From contig CASIAP010000005.1 of assembly GCA_949372645.1 (NCBI GenBank), positions 1 to 64,000 of the forward strand: a stretch of DNA of 64,000 nt, in the 5' to 3' direction. Of this stretch, positions 48,101-57,128 are shown piece after piece. A program made the position numbers and the translations under genes. Origin of the DNA: Candidatus Poseidoniaceae archaeon (GTDB taxonomy: Archaea > Thermoplasmatota > Poseidoniia > Poseidoniales > Poseidoniaceae). Each line of letters starts with the position of its first letter. The first letter of the stretch is position 1. The notes below the pieces were generated by a model, which did not search any database, was not told the origin of the DNA, and was given only the letters and a program-made list of their open reading frames with translations.

Positions 48101-51100
48101 ATTGGTAGAACCTACACTCGTCATCAAGATATAGATCCCATCTTCAGAGGAAAGGTCCCATGCCCCTTCGAGAGTGGAAGTGGGTTGTTCGCCAAATGAA
48201 TGCCAATCCAAGGACCCGTTTCGGACATAAAGAACGTCACTGTTGACATCACCTCGCACGGCCATGGCAGGTTCAGCGCCACCCGTAAGATCGAGATTGA
48301 AACTGTTGATGGAACCAGTTGGTTGCGTAAGGGTTGTCGAGTTCCAAGCCGAATTCTCAGCCCAGGACGATTGATTCAATTGACGTTCATAGAGATTCAA
48401 TACTCCGGTCGAGGTGAGTGTTGCCACCATCATTGTTCCATCATCAGCTAAGGCGAGATGAATTTTACTGGAAAGGTCGGTGAGACCTGCGATAGGGCTC
48501 GGAACCAAATTGGTGCCATCATACATCCAAACAGAAAGGTTTTGATTTTGACCATCATCAGAAATCAAAGCGATTGCAATATCATCGTTTGGCAAATATA
48601 TGGCTGGGAAATCACTGGAAACGACTTCTCCTTGGGAGCCGATCATTGAAGTGGACCAACTGCCATTGAGATGAGCCATCATCAATTGATTGTCTGTTGA
48701 ATCGCGGTAGAATAAACTGGTCGCGTCACTTTGATTCGTCAGAACAACGATTGGATCAGCAAGGTCAAGGTTTGTTGCAACTTGAGTATTGGTCCAACCA
48801 GAATCACTTTCAATTGAGGTGAATATTTGATGGCCTCCAACGCCTGTGGTAGCATGTGCAATGTGCTGGTGGCCTTCTGAATCGAGTGCAGAACCAAGTA
48901 AAGCACCCATCGTTCCGCTTGTTAGAATACTCTTTTCAACAGCCGTGTAACTTGAAGTGGTTTGCATTTTCAAACCTTGGCCACCTTCTGTCGAAAGAAT
49001 CACTGGCCGCCCTGCACTGGTTCCTGCGAAAGCAAAACTTGTCAAATCTAAAGTCGCTGCTGAAAGGGTATTATCTGCCCATATTCCGGTCGCTGTTCCA
49101 TCATCGACATGCTCGAGGAAATGTAACGATTGCCAATTCTTGAAAGATAATACCATACTTGCTTCACCACGACTTGCGGTAGAAACATCAAGGAATTCAA
49201 GTTCATCAGCATAGGTGAAAGTCGTTGATTCCCAATCACGTTCTGAATACAATTCATGGACGACTTGGAAAGATGTTCCCGAAGTTGATTGACGGTAACT
49301 CAAACTGATTTCGTTCAATCCATCGCCATCGAGGTCACCGAGTGTTGACATTGACAGGCCTTTGTATTCTTGAGCTGAACCTGTGGCAAGTAATTCCGAA
49401 CTGCTAAGAAGCCCAGATGCCGAACCAAGAATCAACTCAATCTTACCGTTTCGAGTTGCACCTTGTTGCATAAGTAAAACATCATCGAATCCATCTTCAT
49501 TGACGTCTCCAGCACCCATAAACATCCGACCAAGCATTGCATTAGCAACATCACCGGTTTTCGTCCAGTTCGGAATGACCGAGTGAATTCCGGTAGAAGA
49601 ACCGTGGTACAACCACATTTTTCCAGCCTGATACTCATTTGTCCCATTATACACTTCTGAGAACATCATGTCGTCATAACCGTCGGCGTTGACGTCACCG
49701 ATGAAATCAATGGTGTGTCCAAACATTTTCCCTTGGACTGTGGAAAGAATTGTTTGGTCTGCAATTCCATTGAAACCGAAAGAGCTACCAAAGTAAATTT
49801 CAATGGAAGGAAAACCACTAAACGATTCGAAACTGGCTGCATTTGAAACAAGTAAATCATCAAAGCCATCGCCATTCAAATCCCCAGAGCCACTCAGAGA
49901 ACGACCAATAAGCGTATTTTCTTGAGTTTGCGTAATGTTTCGAACATGATTCATCATCGAGCTGTTTCCTTTGAAAATCACGATCTTACCTTTGTGAACA
50001 ATTTCATTTGGAATCGTTGATACTATGACCGAATGGTTAACGGCTACAGCAGCTAAGTCAGCAAAGCTATCACCGTTCATACTTGCAATTGCTTCAACTT
50101 TCCAGCCGAGTGCTTCGCCTTCATTACCCGATATATTCCACCATGATTCACTGTCAACTCCTGAAGAATTACCAAGGAATATTTCAATCAAACCATGGTC
50201 GCCAGATTCATTGGCCTGAGTATTGTTCCAGCCAGGAGAACCGATTGCTAAATCATAGAAACCATCACCGTTGAAATCCTGAACTGCAAGACCAGAGCCA
50301 AAGCGTTGACCTGCTTGCGTACCCGTCATTGACCAAACATTGGATGAAGAGATACCTTGAGAAGATCCAAATGATACTGTTACTTTGCCTGTTTCAGTAT
50401 GAATATTCGAAAAAACTGGTTCAGCGTAAATGAAATCGTCAAAGCCATCGCCATTGAGGTCACCCATTGCCGAGTCGCCTTCTTCAAGATCAACTGAAGC
50501 GGTTGATTGGAAGTTTGGAACGGGATTAATTCGACCTTCATCTTGCCCAGAAAGACTCCGCAATAATTGCAAAGTTGTCACATTATTGGCAAACGAGGTT
50601 GTCGCAATTTGTTCAACTGCATTGGTATCAAGACCCATGCCGATATATTCGGCTAGATTGGAGTCACGTGCAAGTACTCGGCGGTCATAGGTCGATCCAT
50701 CATAGCGAATCAATCGTACTTCTTCACCAGCAGTATAGAGTATATGGGCAACTCCATTTTGATCCATTTCCAATTCAACGGAGTGGCCCACTGGGCCGAT
50801 GTCAAGTCGATGGTCATACCAGATATTACCGCTGTAATTGAGTTGCCAGAGTGAACCATTTACATCCCTATACACGGCTAATTCTAACTGATTTGGAAGA
50901 AGGACCATCTCGATATCGGTTGGTTGAACGTTATACCGAATCGTAATTTTTTGCCAAGAAAGTTCAGAGAAAACCGAGTTTGGATAGGCGATGTGAGCTG
51001 ATTTGATGTTACTACCATCAGCATACAGAACGTATTGTCGGCCGTCTTCATTTACACCAAGAGCACAATCAACAAGGGTGCTTTCATTTGCTGGCGTAAC

Positions 51101-51544
51101 TGAGTCAACCAAATACATGGTCCAACCCGATTGAACTGAAGAGTAGGACGCATTACCACCGTTGAGAGAACCAACGTAGACATTTCCTTGTTGTGTGGTC
51201 CAGCACGCATCAAAGCCCTCTTCATGATTCATTTTCAGATCAGGTGCACCCATTGTCTCATTTGGCAACATTTGAAGAATTTCAGTCATCCAGATATCCA
51301 ATGCAGATTCTTCGCGGACTGTTCCATCAATCAATCCATCAAAGGAAAGACTCGTACCTGCAAACTCATGGCTGTATGAGTTATTGAATGGCACATATTC
51401 GTTAGAAGAGTGAACCTCTAAACCGTCTAATTCAGCTTCGGATTCCATTGGATGTTGTACCAATGGTGAGAAAAGATGAACGACAAACAAGAGAGAAAGC
51501 AGTAACGATACTGTAGGAAAAGTTCTGCCTGTCGTCGCCGCCAT
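45179..51544 (-). CDS. giant FG-GAP / TSP3-repeat surface protein with GW-type cytoplasmic tail
   Basis: A 2,121-residue surface protein. A signal peptide (TVSLLLSLLFVVHLFSPLV) is followed by beta-propeller-like sequence with at least six FG-GAP Ca2+ loops (DLNGDGFDDFIYAE, DFNGDGFYDLAIG, DVNEDGFDDVLLM). Residues about 1220-1880 hold some 20 thrombospondin-type-3-like Asp repeats (DSDGDGYGDNS, DQDGDGWGDNSS) with regular Cys. A membrane helix (about 1905-1928) leads to a 192-residue tail: an Asp/Glu run, a Pro/Ser/Gly/Arg-rich linker, and a terminal helical segment (ADWVRSSLAEGDEERSIM then LQETGWSAPQSRAIF). Resembles a calcium-stabilised adhesin. Divergent from thiN. Confidence 0.85.
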   Translation of the reverse strand: MAATTGRTFPTVSLLLSLLFVVHLFSPLVQHPMESEAELDGLEVHSSNEYVPFNNSYSHEFAGTSLSFDGLIDGTVREESALDIWMTEILQMLPNETMGAPDLKMNHEEGFDACWTTQQGNVYVGSLNGGNASYSSVQSGWTMYLVDSVTPANESTLVDCALGVNEDGRQYVLYADGSNIKSAHIAYPNSVFSELSWQKITIRYNVQPTDIEMVLLPNQLELAVYRDVNGSLWQLNYSGNIWYDHRLDIGPVGHSVELEMDQNGVAHILYTAGEEVRLIRYDGSTYDRRVLARDSNLAEYIGMGLDTNAVEQIATTSFANNVTTLQLLRSLSGQDEGRINPVPNFQSTASVDLEEGDSAMGDLNGDGFDDFIYAEPVFSNIHTETGKVTVSFGSSQGISSSNVWSMTGTQAGQRFGSGLAVQDFNGDGFYDLAIGSPGWNNTQANESGDHGLIEIFLGNSSGVDSESWWNISGNEGEALGWKVEAIASMNGDSFADLAAVAVNHSVIVSTIPNEIVHKGKIVIFKGNSSMMNHVRNITQTQENTLIGRSLSGSGDLNGDGFDDLLVSNAASFESFSGFPSIEIYFGSSFGFNGIADQTILSTVQGKMFGHTIDFIGDVNADGYDDMMFSEVYNGTNEYQAGKMWLYHGSSTGIHSVIPNWTKTGDVANAMLGRMFMGAGDVNEDGFDDVLLMQQGATRNGKIELILGSASGLLSSSELLATGSAQEYKGLSMSTLGDLDGDGLNEISLSYRQSTSGTSFQVVHELYSERDWESTTFTYADELEFLDVSTASRGEASMVLSFKNWQSLHFLEHVDDGTATGIWADNTLSAATLDLTSFAFAGTSAGRPVILSTEGGQGLKMQTTSSYTAVEKSILTSGTMGALLGSALDSEGHQHIAHATTGVGGHQIFTSIESDSGWTNTQVATNLDLADPIVVLTNQSDATSLFYRDSTDNQLMMAHLNGSWSTSMIGSQGEVVSSDFPAIYLPNDDIAIALISDDGQNQNLSVWMYDGTNLVPSPIAGLTDLSSKIHLALADDGTMMVATLTSTGVLNLYERQLNQSSWAENSAWNSTTLTQPTGSINSFNLDLTGGAEPAMAVRGDVNSDVLYVRNGSLDWHSFGEQPTSTLEGAWDLSSEDGIYILMTSVGSTNLLTWNSLNIDSVSGDQVTPQYIWTSLTFGDITATGTVGLYTDSNETFHLAIQDSVLWDIEVLRLYPDADRDLIFDLVDDLPLLGNQWSDADGDGYGDNPLGPLHDACESTNAPSSYYVYGCLDYDNDGYADLEDDCNDDDGTSWIDRKGCNDYDQDGWSNNNFNYFDGDFFTFNWKLASDSDGDGYGDNSGPDCCITEYDSSQTDGDLFPFNPSQYKDQDGDGWGDNSSDPVDGDACKWDWGASWRDRKGCLDTDLDGSSDPSTTGGFEWNVSHGADAWPLDSSQWADSDGDGYGDNSSQSATNPDQFPDNIGAAEDNDSDGYPDRWTQYYDLSDNLTENDGGGLILDGCPGTWGNSTNPYPGCPDTDGDGWMDSQDEFPLEPSQWLDFDSDGFGDNPTGYQADECPTIPGVLEGTSSLADGTGIGCRFLDDTDDDGDFIPNLEDICAGTDVGLSVNSVGCAENQLDEDRDNVMNDLDLCPQTPLNDAVDASGCSDAQLQTDADFDNVTGPSDLCPDTIYDERGDVDENGCSASQRDSDGDGVTDANDACLDTPTGYPILSDGCTDESAFEQDFDGDGFAGAYNFSLNEGTGLRENQSGDAFPTDSEQWFDQDGDGYGDNPNGSETDDCLTEFGTSYIDFLGCFDDGDGYRDEFEPAGLAGNPTQWLDEDYDGFGDNLNGTSPDLCLGTLYSKRSDVDSNGCTPDQLDSDGDGVSDLIDQCPSQPNGDDGYPDGCPLRSANSDDKTSSLFVRFISLFGSPAIIVSVIVGVVILLVGAVIFMRSRGFDYDDDDEDDEDDENWDDEEPLPSRNSRSIQSPPPARSAPARSPTSGPTSGPSSAPPSGPSKGPSRGPSKAPSGPQGRGPSSTPPASGPSRSGRSPRGRSPMSPSFADQSEPESEVEEESSAKVRKASFKIDLSIFEDWQAEDRESAADWVRSSLAEGDEERSIMMQLQETGWSAPQSRAIFNMGRSR

Positions 51545-51596
51545 GGCCCCTTGTCGGTCGGCATCCTTGAAAACGCTTCTTGAAGTTTGTATTCAT

Positions 51597-51615
51597 TGAC
51601 CCCCGTAGGGGGTCA
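51597..51615. promoter_or_regulatory. perfect inverted repeat in a divergent promoter region
   Basis: TGACCCCC-GTA-GGGGGTCA is an 8-bp perfect inverted repeat with a 3-bp centre, lying between the starts of the giant FG-GAP/TSP3 gene (minus) and thiN (plus). It could be an operator for a dimeric regulator of either gene. A terminator is unlikely because both genes are transcribed away from it. Confidence 0.4.
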
Positions 51616-51691
51616 GAACATTGAACCACAAAGTGACTGATTCAATGCCATCAATCGGTGGGTTTGACAATACGAACCACCTCGCAGTAGT

Positions 51692-52324
51692 ATGGCGATG
51701 AAGACCTACCTCATCGTAGCGAATGGTCTTTGGCCAGAGGAAGTTGTTTGGAGACCACTGGTCCAACAAGCAACACACCTCATTGCATGCGATGGTGCTG
51801 CTAAGCAATGTTTTGATTATCATCTCTCAATCAATACTGTCATCGGGGATATGGACAGTCTTTCAGAAGAAGTTCAGCAAAAACTCTTGCAGCACTCCTC
51901 ACCGCAATTTATTCTGCAAGAAGGGCAGGAGAATAATGATCTGGTCAAAGCGATCGAATGGTCCGTTAATCAGGGGGCAGACCAAATTGAGGTTTTTGGA
52001 ATTGAAGGCGGAGATCTGGCCCACCAATTTGCAGCAATCTTGGCTTTGTGTGAGGTACCTTCGAATACCCGATTACACACTACAAAATCGACCATTCAAT
52101 TACTTAGGAAATCAGGCTACAAAAACTCTTCTATAGAACGAAATACCGTGTTTTCTTTGTTCGCTGTTGATCTGGTTAAAGGCATAACTCTCACCGGAGC
52201 AAAATGGAATTTGGACAAGAAACAATTACGGCCAGGAACTCAAGGGCTTCATAATCAAGTGGAAGAGAGTTGTTTGAATATTGAATATTCATCAGGTCAA
52301 TTATTACTTTTTTTGGATCGATGA
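51692..52324 (+). CDS. thiN: thiamine pyrophosphokinase
   Basis: Transfers pyrophosphate from ATP to thiamine to make TPP, the cofactor used by KorB and others. Family motifs are ACDGAAKQC, VIGDMDSLSEE, ENNDLVKAIEW and GIEGGDLAHQFAAIL. The usual GGRxDH is GGDLAHQ, a change at a conserved position. The 210-residue size is normal. No THI-box-like sequence was seen upstream, so a TPP riboswitch is not supported. The 3' end overlaps the convergent DUF4105 gene by 21 bp. Confidence 0.88.
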   Translation: MAMKTYLIVANGLWPEEVVWRPLVQQATHLIACDGAAKQCFDYHLSINTVIGDMDSLSEEVQQKLLQHSSPQFILQEGQENNDLVKAIEWSVNQGADQIEVFGIEGGDLAHQFAAILALCEVPSNTRLHTTKSTIQLLRKSGYKNSSIERNTVFSLFAVDLVKGITLTGAKWNLDKKQLRPGTQGLHNQVEESCLNIEYSSGQLLLFLDR

Positions 52325-53146
52325 ATGAGGTAAATGCTTACGGAGCATTTCAGAATAACTTCCTTCGCCATCCCATTTTTGAGCGATGAGGTCGATTCTG
52401 GCTTTTTCAAGAGTTCCTTCCAACCCACCCCAGTCTTCTACTAATCCGAGTTTTAGTGCTGCACGAGGCGTATATCCTGGAAGAAAGTTCCGCCACAAAA
52501 ACGGTACACGGCCCGGAGTTACTCGGTTAACCATGCGGACAATTGATGTGTTACACGTTGTCAAGAATGAATGGTACCATTCTGGGTCTACAGCAAGTTT
52601 GTTTGCCTTTTGGGCTAAACGGCGCAATATGTCCTTATCTTTCCCAGGGGGTGAAATAGCTCGAAACATGTAGTCCTTGTTTCCTCGAGCGTTCGTTCGT
52701 AATCCGGTAAGGTCTCTTTCAAAACCAACCAAGAGATACAATTCATAATTACGCCAAAGGCCATCCCATGGATGGTAGCGTTGCTTGACTCTTCGACGGG
52801 CTTCAAACGAAAAGGAAAGGCAGGTCCCGTCATTGAATTCAAAGGTGAGGTAGGTGTGTGCCATACCGTGAATAGAATGGAAATGATCGACGATAAACCA
52901 AATGTCCTTCAGCTCTTCAACATCAACAACCACTTCTTTGGCCCAATCCTCATCACGGTCTCGAGTCGTCCTCCAAAAGAAATCCCGAACATTACGAAAG
53001 GTGATTTTACTTCCTTCTGTTGTCGTGGTCGTCAAATATTTGCAATCCGTGTTCCATTCCGCATCGGTTTGAGGTTTTCGTGGACGGACTCGAATGAACC
53101 AAATGGCGAAACAAATCAAGAAAGGCAAAAGGAGAAGTTCAAGCAT
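52304..53146 (-). CDS. DUF4105 (Lnb N-terminal-like) membrane-anchored protein
   Basis: An N-terminal membrane helix (LELLLLPFLICFAIWFI) precedes a domain matching DUF4105: ITFRNVRDFFWRTT, WFIVDHFHSIHGMAHTYLTFEF, FSFEARRRVKQRYHP, FERDLTGLRTNARGNKDYMFR, and TTCNTSIVRMVNRVTPG. The conserved Cys-Asn-Thr and the His of GMAHTYL suggest a papain-like (NlpC-like) catalytic set, as proposed for this bacterial family. Likely an extracytoplasmic hydrolase or transferase acting on envelope molecules, but the substrate in an archaeon without peptidoglycan is unknown. 12 bp separate it from the upstream minus-strand gene. Confidence 0.85.
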   Translation of the reverse strand: MLELLLLPFLICFAIWFIRVRPRKPQTDAEWNTDCKYLTTTTTEGSKITFRNVRDFFWRTTRDRDEDWAKEVVVDVEELKDIWFIVDHFHSIHGMAHTYLTFEFNDGTCLSFSFEARRRVKQRYHPWDGLWRNYELYLLVGFERDLTGLRTNARGNKDYMFRAISPPGKDKDILRRLAQKANKLAVDPEWYHSFLTTCNTSIVRMVNRVTPGRVPFLWRNFLPGYTPRAALKLGLVEDWGGLEGTLEKARIDLIAQKWDGEGSYSEMLRKHLPHSSIQKK

Positions 53147-53158
53147 AACAATCAGTAC

Positions 53159-54481
53159 TCACCATTTGTGCCAAATACGTAGTTGATTATCCCACCAATC
53201 GGTAGAACCATCTGGATGTTGGCGCCAAAGAACGCCTTCATCATCCGTCATTGTAGGGAAACCTTGCGCATCGGGGGAGCCATCTGGAAGAATCATTGGT
53301 GTTGGCCCAAGGTCCCGTAATGAGCCAGTTTCTGCTTCATCCTTGACTCGGACCAAGAGCATAAACACGACGATACAGACGATGAGACCAAGCACTCCGA
53401 TTGAGAACCAACCAACAGACTTCGTCGGTGTTTCTTCACCAAATGAGCGGCTTGGAAGGGAAGCGGCCTCGCTCTCCGAGATGTTCAATCCTGGGAGCCG
53501 GACAAGATTAATTCCGTGAACTGTTCGAATTTGTTCATCATTTATGACTTCTAACGTAATCAAGTGCACTCCAGCAGGTAGAATTGTGCAATCATAAGTC
53601 GTACTGCGGTTACCAGGTAGTACTGTACCTTGAATGGTCCAAATCTTCTCAAAGGTTGAAAAGTCAACACCGACCATGTTTGGAGTCATCGTGATTTCGC
53701 ATGGATTGTCAGTGTCGTTTCCATTTCCGATGACCGTCATTGAGAAGGCTGGAGCTGGACGATTATGAATCGAAAGATTGAGCCAATACTCTGCTGTTTG
53801 ACCCAGATCGTTTCGATAGGCCTCTTTCAAAGTATATTCACCTGCAGGCCAATGTGAACAGTCCAAAACCGTCTGATTATCAAGAACGGTGAAAGGAGCT
53901 CCTGAGAAAGTACGGATCCCTGATGCATCGTATCGAGGACCAGTTTCATCATCAAAAATTCGGTTGATGGAGCAATCGTCTCCGGTTTCAATCCATCCGG
54001 GAGCATCTAAATCAAGCATCAAATGTGGAGTCTTCAATGCAGGTTTGAGGACATAAGATGGTAACTGAAGCGTTACAATCGTACTACCATCTTGCTTAAC
54101 GAATTCGAGACGCAGAGTATGTTCACCCGCTGACCATGCATCATAGACTAAACTCGCATTCGATTGGCCAGCAAACGCCATGTATTGTTTCTGTTGAACT
54201 TCCTTGTCTTTGTGGAGTCCATGTAATCGCAATTCAATTTCGGTCCAATCAGAAGAGGAGTTGAGAATCACAACCACACGAATTGCATCGGGCTCACCGT
54301 CTTGATTCATATCCATTGTATCATTACGCAAGGCAACCAATGTCAACCCTTCAGCAGCAAGTGCATCATCAACGGCGGAAGGCTCTGCTTGCACTTCCTG
54401 AACAACACCGATAGGAGAAAGAAGGCAGCCAAGTAAAAGAGAAACAAGAACAATCGGTAAAATTTGTTTCGAATCACGCAC
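53159..54481 (-). CDS. surface protein with one membrane helix and WW-like cytoplasmic tail
   Basis: A signal peptide (ILPIVLVSLLLGCLLSPIGVV), a beta-rich Ig-like ectodomain of about 300 residues with paired Cys, a membrane helix (VGWFSIGVLGLIVCIVVFMLLV), and a 75-residue tail. The tail ends in GVLWRQHPDGSTDWWDNQLR, with spaced Trp and a central Pro-Asp-Gly resembling a WW domain. The start is probably GTG 54481, preceded by aggaggtgaacc; GTG 54490 is possible. It overlaps the 3' end of the TSP3 gene and is very likely co-transcribed with it. Function unknown. Confidence 0.75.
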   Translation of the reverse strand: MRDSKQILPIVLVSLLLGCLLSPIGVVQEVQAEPSAVDDALAAEGLTLVALRNDTMDMNQDGEPDAIRVVVILNSSSDWTEIELRLHGLHKDKEVQQKQYMAFAGQSNASLVYDAWSAGEHTLRLEFVKQDGSTIVTLQLPSYVLKPALKTPHLMLDLDAPGWIETGDDCSINRIFDDETGPRYDASGIRTFSGAPFTVLDNQTVLDCSHWPAGEYTLKEAYRNDLGQTAEYWLNLSIHNRPAPAFSMTVIGNGNDTDNPCEITMTPNMVGVDFSTFEKIWTIQGTVLPGNRSTTYDCTILPAGVHLITLEVINDEQIRTVHGINLVRLPGLNISESEAASLPSRSFGEETPTKSVGWFSIGVLGLIVCIVVFMLLVRVKDEAETGSLRDLGPTPMILPDGSPDAQGFPTMTDDEGVLWRQHPDGSTDWWDNQLRIWHKW

Positions 54482-57050
54482 CGGGTTCACCTCCTGGTTC
54501 TGGAATAGTAGGTTGAGAGGGTAATTCCATCCCTGTTGGACTCGGAAGAGGCGGCAAATGTTCCAATGGAATCATACCCATAGGCAATGCTTCCAACGTT
54601 AGAGCGTCTAAATTCGCTGTAACTTTTGATTCAAATAAATCCTCTTGAAGGAAATCATTATCGCGACCCTTGCGAACGATAAGGGCGAAAGTCGCGCCAA
54701 GAATGAAGCCGAATCCAATCACTAAATAGGTCAACCATGATGCTGCTGGATCTTCACCCAAGATCGCAACTGCTGCTGAAAATTCACCATATGAGTCGGA
54801 CCAACCATCGCCATTTGAATCTGCACAACCTTGCTTATCACGTTTGGAAACTCCCGATACTTCTGGACAATCATCTCGAAGGGCTCCCAAAGGAACATCG
54901 CCGAAACCATCTCCATCGGTATCGCGCCATTGAAGAGATTCTGTCGGGAACGAGTCTGCTGAACCGTAAGGATGAGCTTGCCAACTTTCAGTTGGGTCAG
55001 ACCAGCCATCGCCATCTGTATCACGGCAACCCAATCGGTCAAGAATTGAAGTTCCACGAACTTCGGGACATGCATCACCTTGATTGCCGTCTTTGGAATC
55101 TCCAAATCCATCCCCATCGGTATCTCTGGACTGAGTCGGTTCGTGAATGAAAGCATCACCGAGGTCAGACCAGCCATCACCGTCGGTGTCAGGGCAACCC
55201 CAACGGTCTCCACCGGAAGAAGGGCCAACGGAAGTTCCTGCTTGGCTCGGGCAGACATCAGCAGTTGTTCCAAGAGGGTTATCTCCTCGTCCATCGCCAT
55301 CGATGTCATGCCACTGCGTGTAATCCATAGGCCAAGCATCGCCTTTACCTCCGGGACTTGCTAGCCATGAACTTGTTGAATCGGACCAACCGTCTTCATC
55401 ACTGTCTGGGCAACCCCAGCGGTCAAAAGTTGAGGTTCCTTGTGTTGTTCTGCATCCATCACCACGGTAGGCAAATCGAAGTGTTTGTCCATCGAAATAT
55501 TCCAAGTTGTCACCGTAACCATCGTGATCGGTATCATACCATTGACTTTCATCACCTGGGAACGCGTCTGCAAATCCATCCGGATGAGCGATCCAATCAT
55601 TGGTCGGGTCCGAATAACCATCGGTATCAACATCTCTACAACCAAGACGGTCGTAGCGAGATATCCATTCGGATTCAACTTCTTCAGCCGATGAAAAGAC
55701 GCATACGTCGGCTTCAAAGCCATTGATATTGTCGCCATAACCATCGCCATCCGTATCACGATATTGAGAATCTATGAATGGGAAATCGTCGATTTGGTAA
55801 GCACCATACGATTGATTATCGCCCCAGCCATCTTCATCTGAATCCGCCCATTGCGTTGGGTTATCCGGGAAATCATCTACTTGGAGAGCGCCTTCGGATT
55901 GGTTATCACCCCAGCCATCAAAATCACGGTCTTGCCATTGTGATGGTTCGAGAGGGAAAGCATCAGACCCATTGGCTTTGGTCCAGTTGAGATCACCATC
56001 CGAAAAACCATCATCATCAGTATCTGTACAACCATATCGGTCACCGGTTGAAGTGCCGGTAATGAAAGGGCAGGCATCGGGTGTAGAGGCACTTGGCAAC
56101 CAGGTTCCAATACCCCAACTGGCACGTGAGAGGTTCCACTCACCGTCTTCCCAATTATCACCAAAGCCATCACCGTCGGTATCTTCCCATTGAGTCGGGT
56201 CGAGAGAAAAGGCATCGCCAAATCCGATAGGGTGAGCATACCAAGCAGTCACACCATCTAAGGCACCAGGGTCTTCGTTTGAGAATCCGTCACCGTCAGA
56301 ATCAAGACATCCATACCGGTCTTGAATCGAATAACCTCGACGGAATGGGCAATGGTCTCCTTCGAATCCATCAAGATTATCGCCATAACCATCGTTATCG
56401 CTGTCCAACCATTGAGTCACATCGCTGACAAAGGCATCAGCTCCATTTTGAGGACCCCATCCTGAATCTGGGTCTGACCAACCATCTGAATCTGAATCTG
56501 TGCACCCTTTTCGATCATTCGTAGAAGTCCCAACGAGGTCTTCACAATCATCTTCATTATCGATAAACCCATCTTCATCAGAGTCCCGATTAGCTTTGTC
56601 AATCGAAGGAGTGAGCGTATAATCAAATCCATCGTTGCACCATGAATCCTCAGATTTAATCTTGACATAGACAAAACTGGCTGCGTTCACGGTTGTCGAG
56701 AGCACTTTTGAAGAAGCACTATCGTCAGCAGAGGTATCGACAATTGTACTACCTTGAGCGTTCACAAGAGAGAACGTACCGGTCCATCCATCACCTGGGC
56801 ACCACCATGCTGCACCATTCATCGATCCAGAAAAAGACACTTGAATGATGTCACCTTTTTTGGCTTCAATCTTCCAGAAATCGGTTTGATCATTACCTGC
56901 ATCACAGTCAGGGTCACAGACATAACCGTTCGAAGTTACGCCATCTGTGAGTGGATTTGCACTTTGAAGAGAATCATCCGCAGAAACAGGTGAAATCATT
57001 GAAATCAGCATCGCGGCGAGGCAGAGGGCCATCAACCGCTTCGCGAGCAT
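54474..57050 (-). CDS. TSP3-repeat surface protein with PPC-like N-terminal domain
   Basis: A signal peptide (LAKRLMALCLAAMLISMISPVSA) is followed by a beta-sandwich resembling a prepeptidase C-terminal (PPC) domain (TDFWKIEAKKGDIIQVSFSG). Then about 18 thrombospondin-type-3-like repeats alternate between two kinds, such as DTDGDGFGDN and RxGCxDTDGDGWSD, with an evenly spaced Cys. A membrane helix (WLTYLVIGFGFILGATFALIV) and a Pro-rich tail of about 75 residues end it. I start at ATG 57050, which follows ttggagaacc; the track start is upstream of the signal peptide. Its repeats resemble those of the 2,121-residue protein. Ca2+-dependent rigidity is expected. Confidence 0.85.
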   Translation of the reverse strand: MLAKRLMALCLAAMLISMISPVSADDSLQSANPLTDGVTSNGYVCDPDCDAGNDQTDFWKIEAKKGDIIQVSFSGSMNGAAWWCPGDGWTGTFSLVNAQGSTIVDTSADDSASSKVLSTTVNAASFVYVKIKSEDSWCNDGFDYTLTPSIDKANRDSDEDGFIDNEDDCEDLVGTSTNDRKGCTDSDSDGWSDPDSGWGPQNGADAFVSDVTQWLDSDNDGYGDNLDGFEGDHCPFRRGYSIQDRYGCLDSDGDGFSNEDPGALDGVTAWYAHPIGFGDAFSLDPTQWEDTDGDGFGDNWEDGEWNLSRASWGIGTWLPSASTPDACPFITGTSTGDRYGCTDTDDDGFSDGDLNWTKANGSDAFPLEPSQWQDRDFDGWGDNQSEGALQVDDFPDNPTQWADSDEDGWGDNQSYGAYQIDDFPFIDSQYRDTDGDGYGDNINGFEADVCVFSSAEEVESEWISRYDRLGCRDVDTDGYSDPTNDWIAHPDGFADAFPGDESQWYDTDHDGYGDNLEYFDGQTLRFAYRGDGCRTTQGTSTFDRWGCPDSDEDGWSDSTSSWLASPGGKGDAWPMDYTQWHDIDGDGRGDNPLGTTADVCPSQAGTSVGPSSGGDRWGCPDTDGDGWSDLGDAFIHEPTQSRDTDGDGFGDSKDGNQGDACPEVRGTSILDRLGCRDTDGDGWSDPTESWQAHPYGSADSFPTESLQWRDTDGDGFGDVPLGALRDDCPEVSGVSKRDKQGCADSNGDGWSDSYGEFSAAVAILGEDPAASWLTYLVIGFGFILGATFALIVRKGRDNDFLQEDLFESKVTANLDALTLEALPMGMIPLEHLPPLPSPTGMELPSQPTIPEPGGEPGA

Positions 57051-57128
57051 GGTTCTCCAAGAGGTGGTGTGCCTATGAACACCTCGCCTGTTCAAGCGAC
57101 ACTCTGCGGATGTCAAAACCGAATGTTA

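Noticed and set aside
51545-51691. Possible TPP riboswitch upstream of thiN
   Set aside because: No CUGAGA or GAUAAUGCC-like THI-box elements are present. Only an inverted repeat and a weak GGTGG/CCACC pairing are seen.
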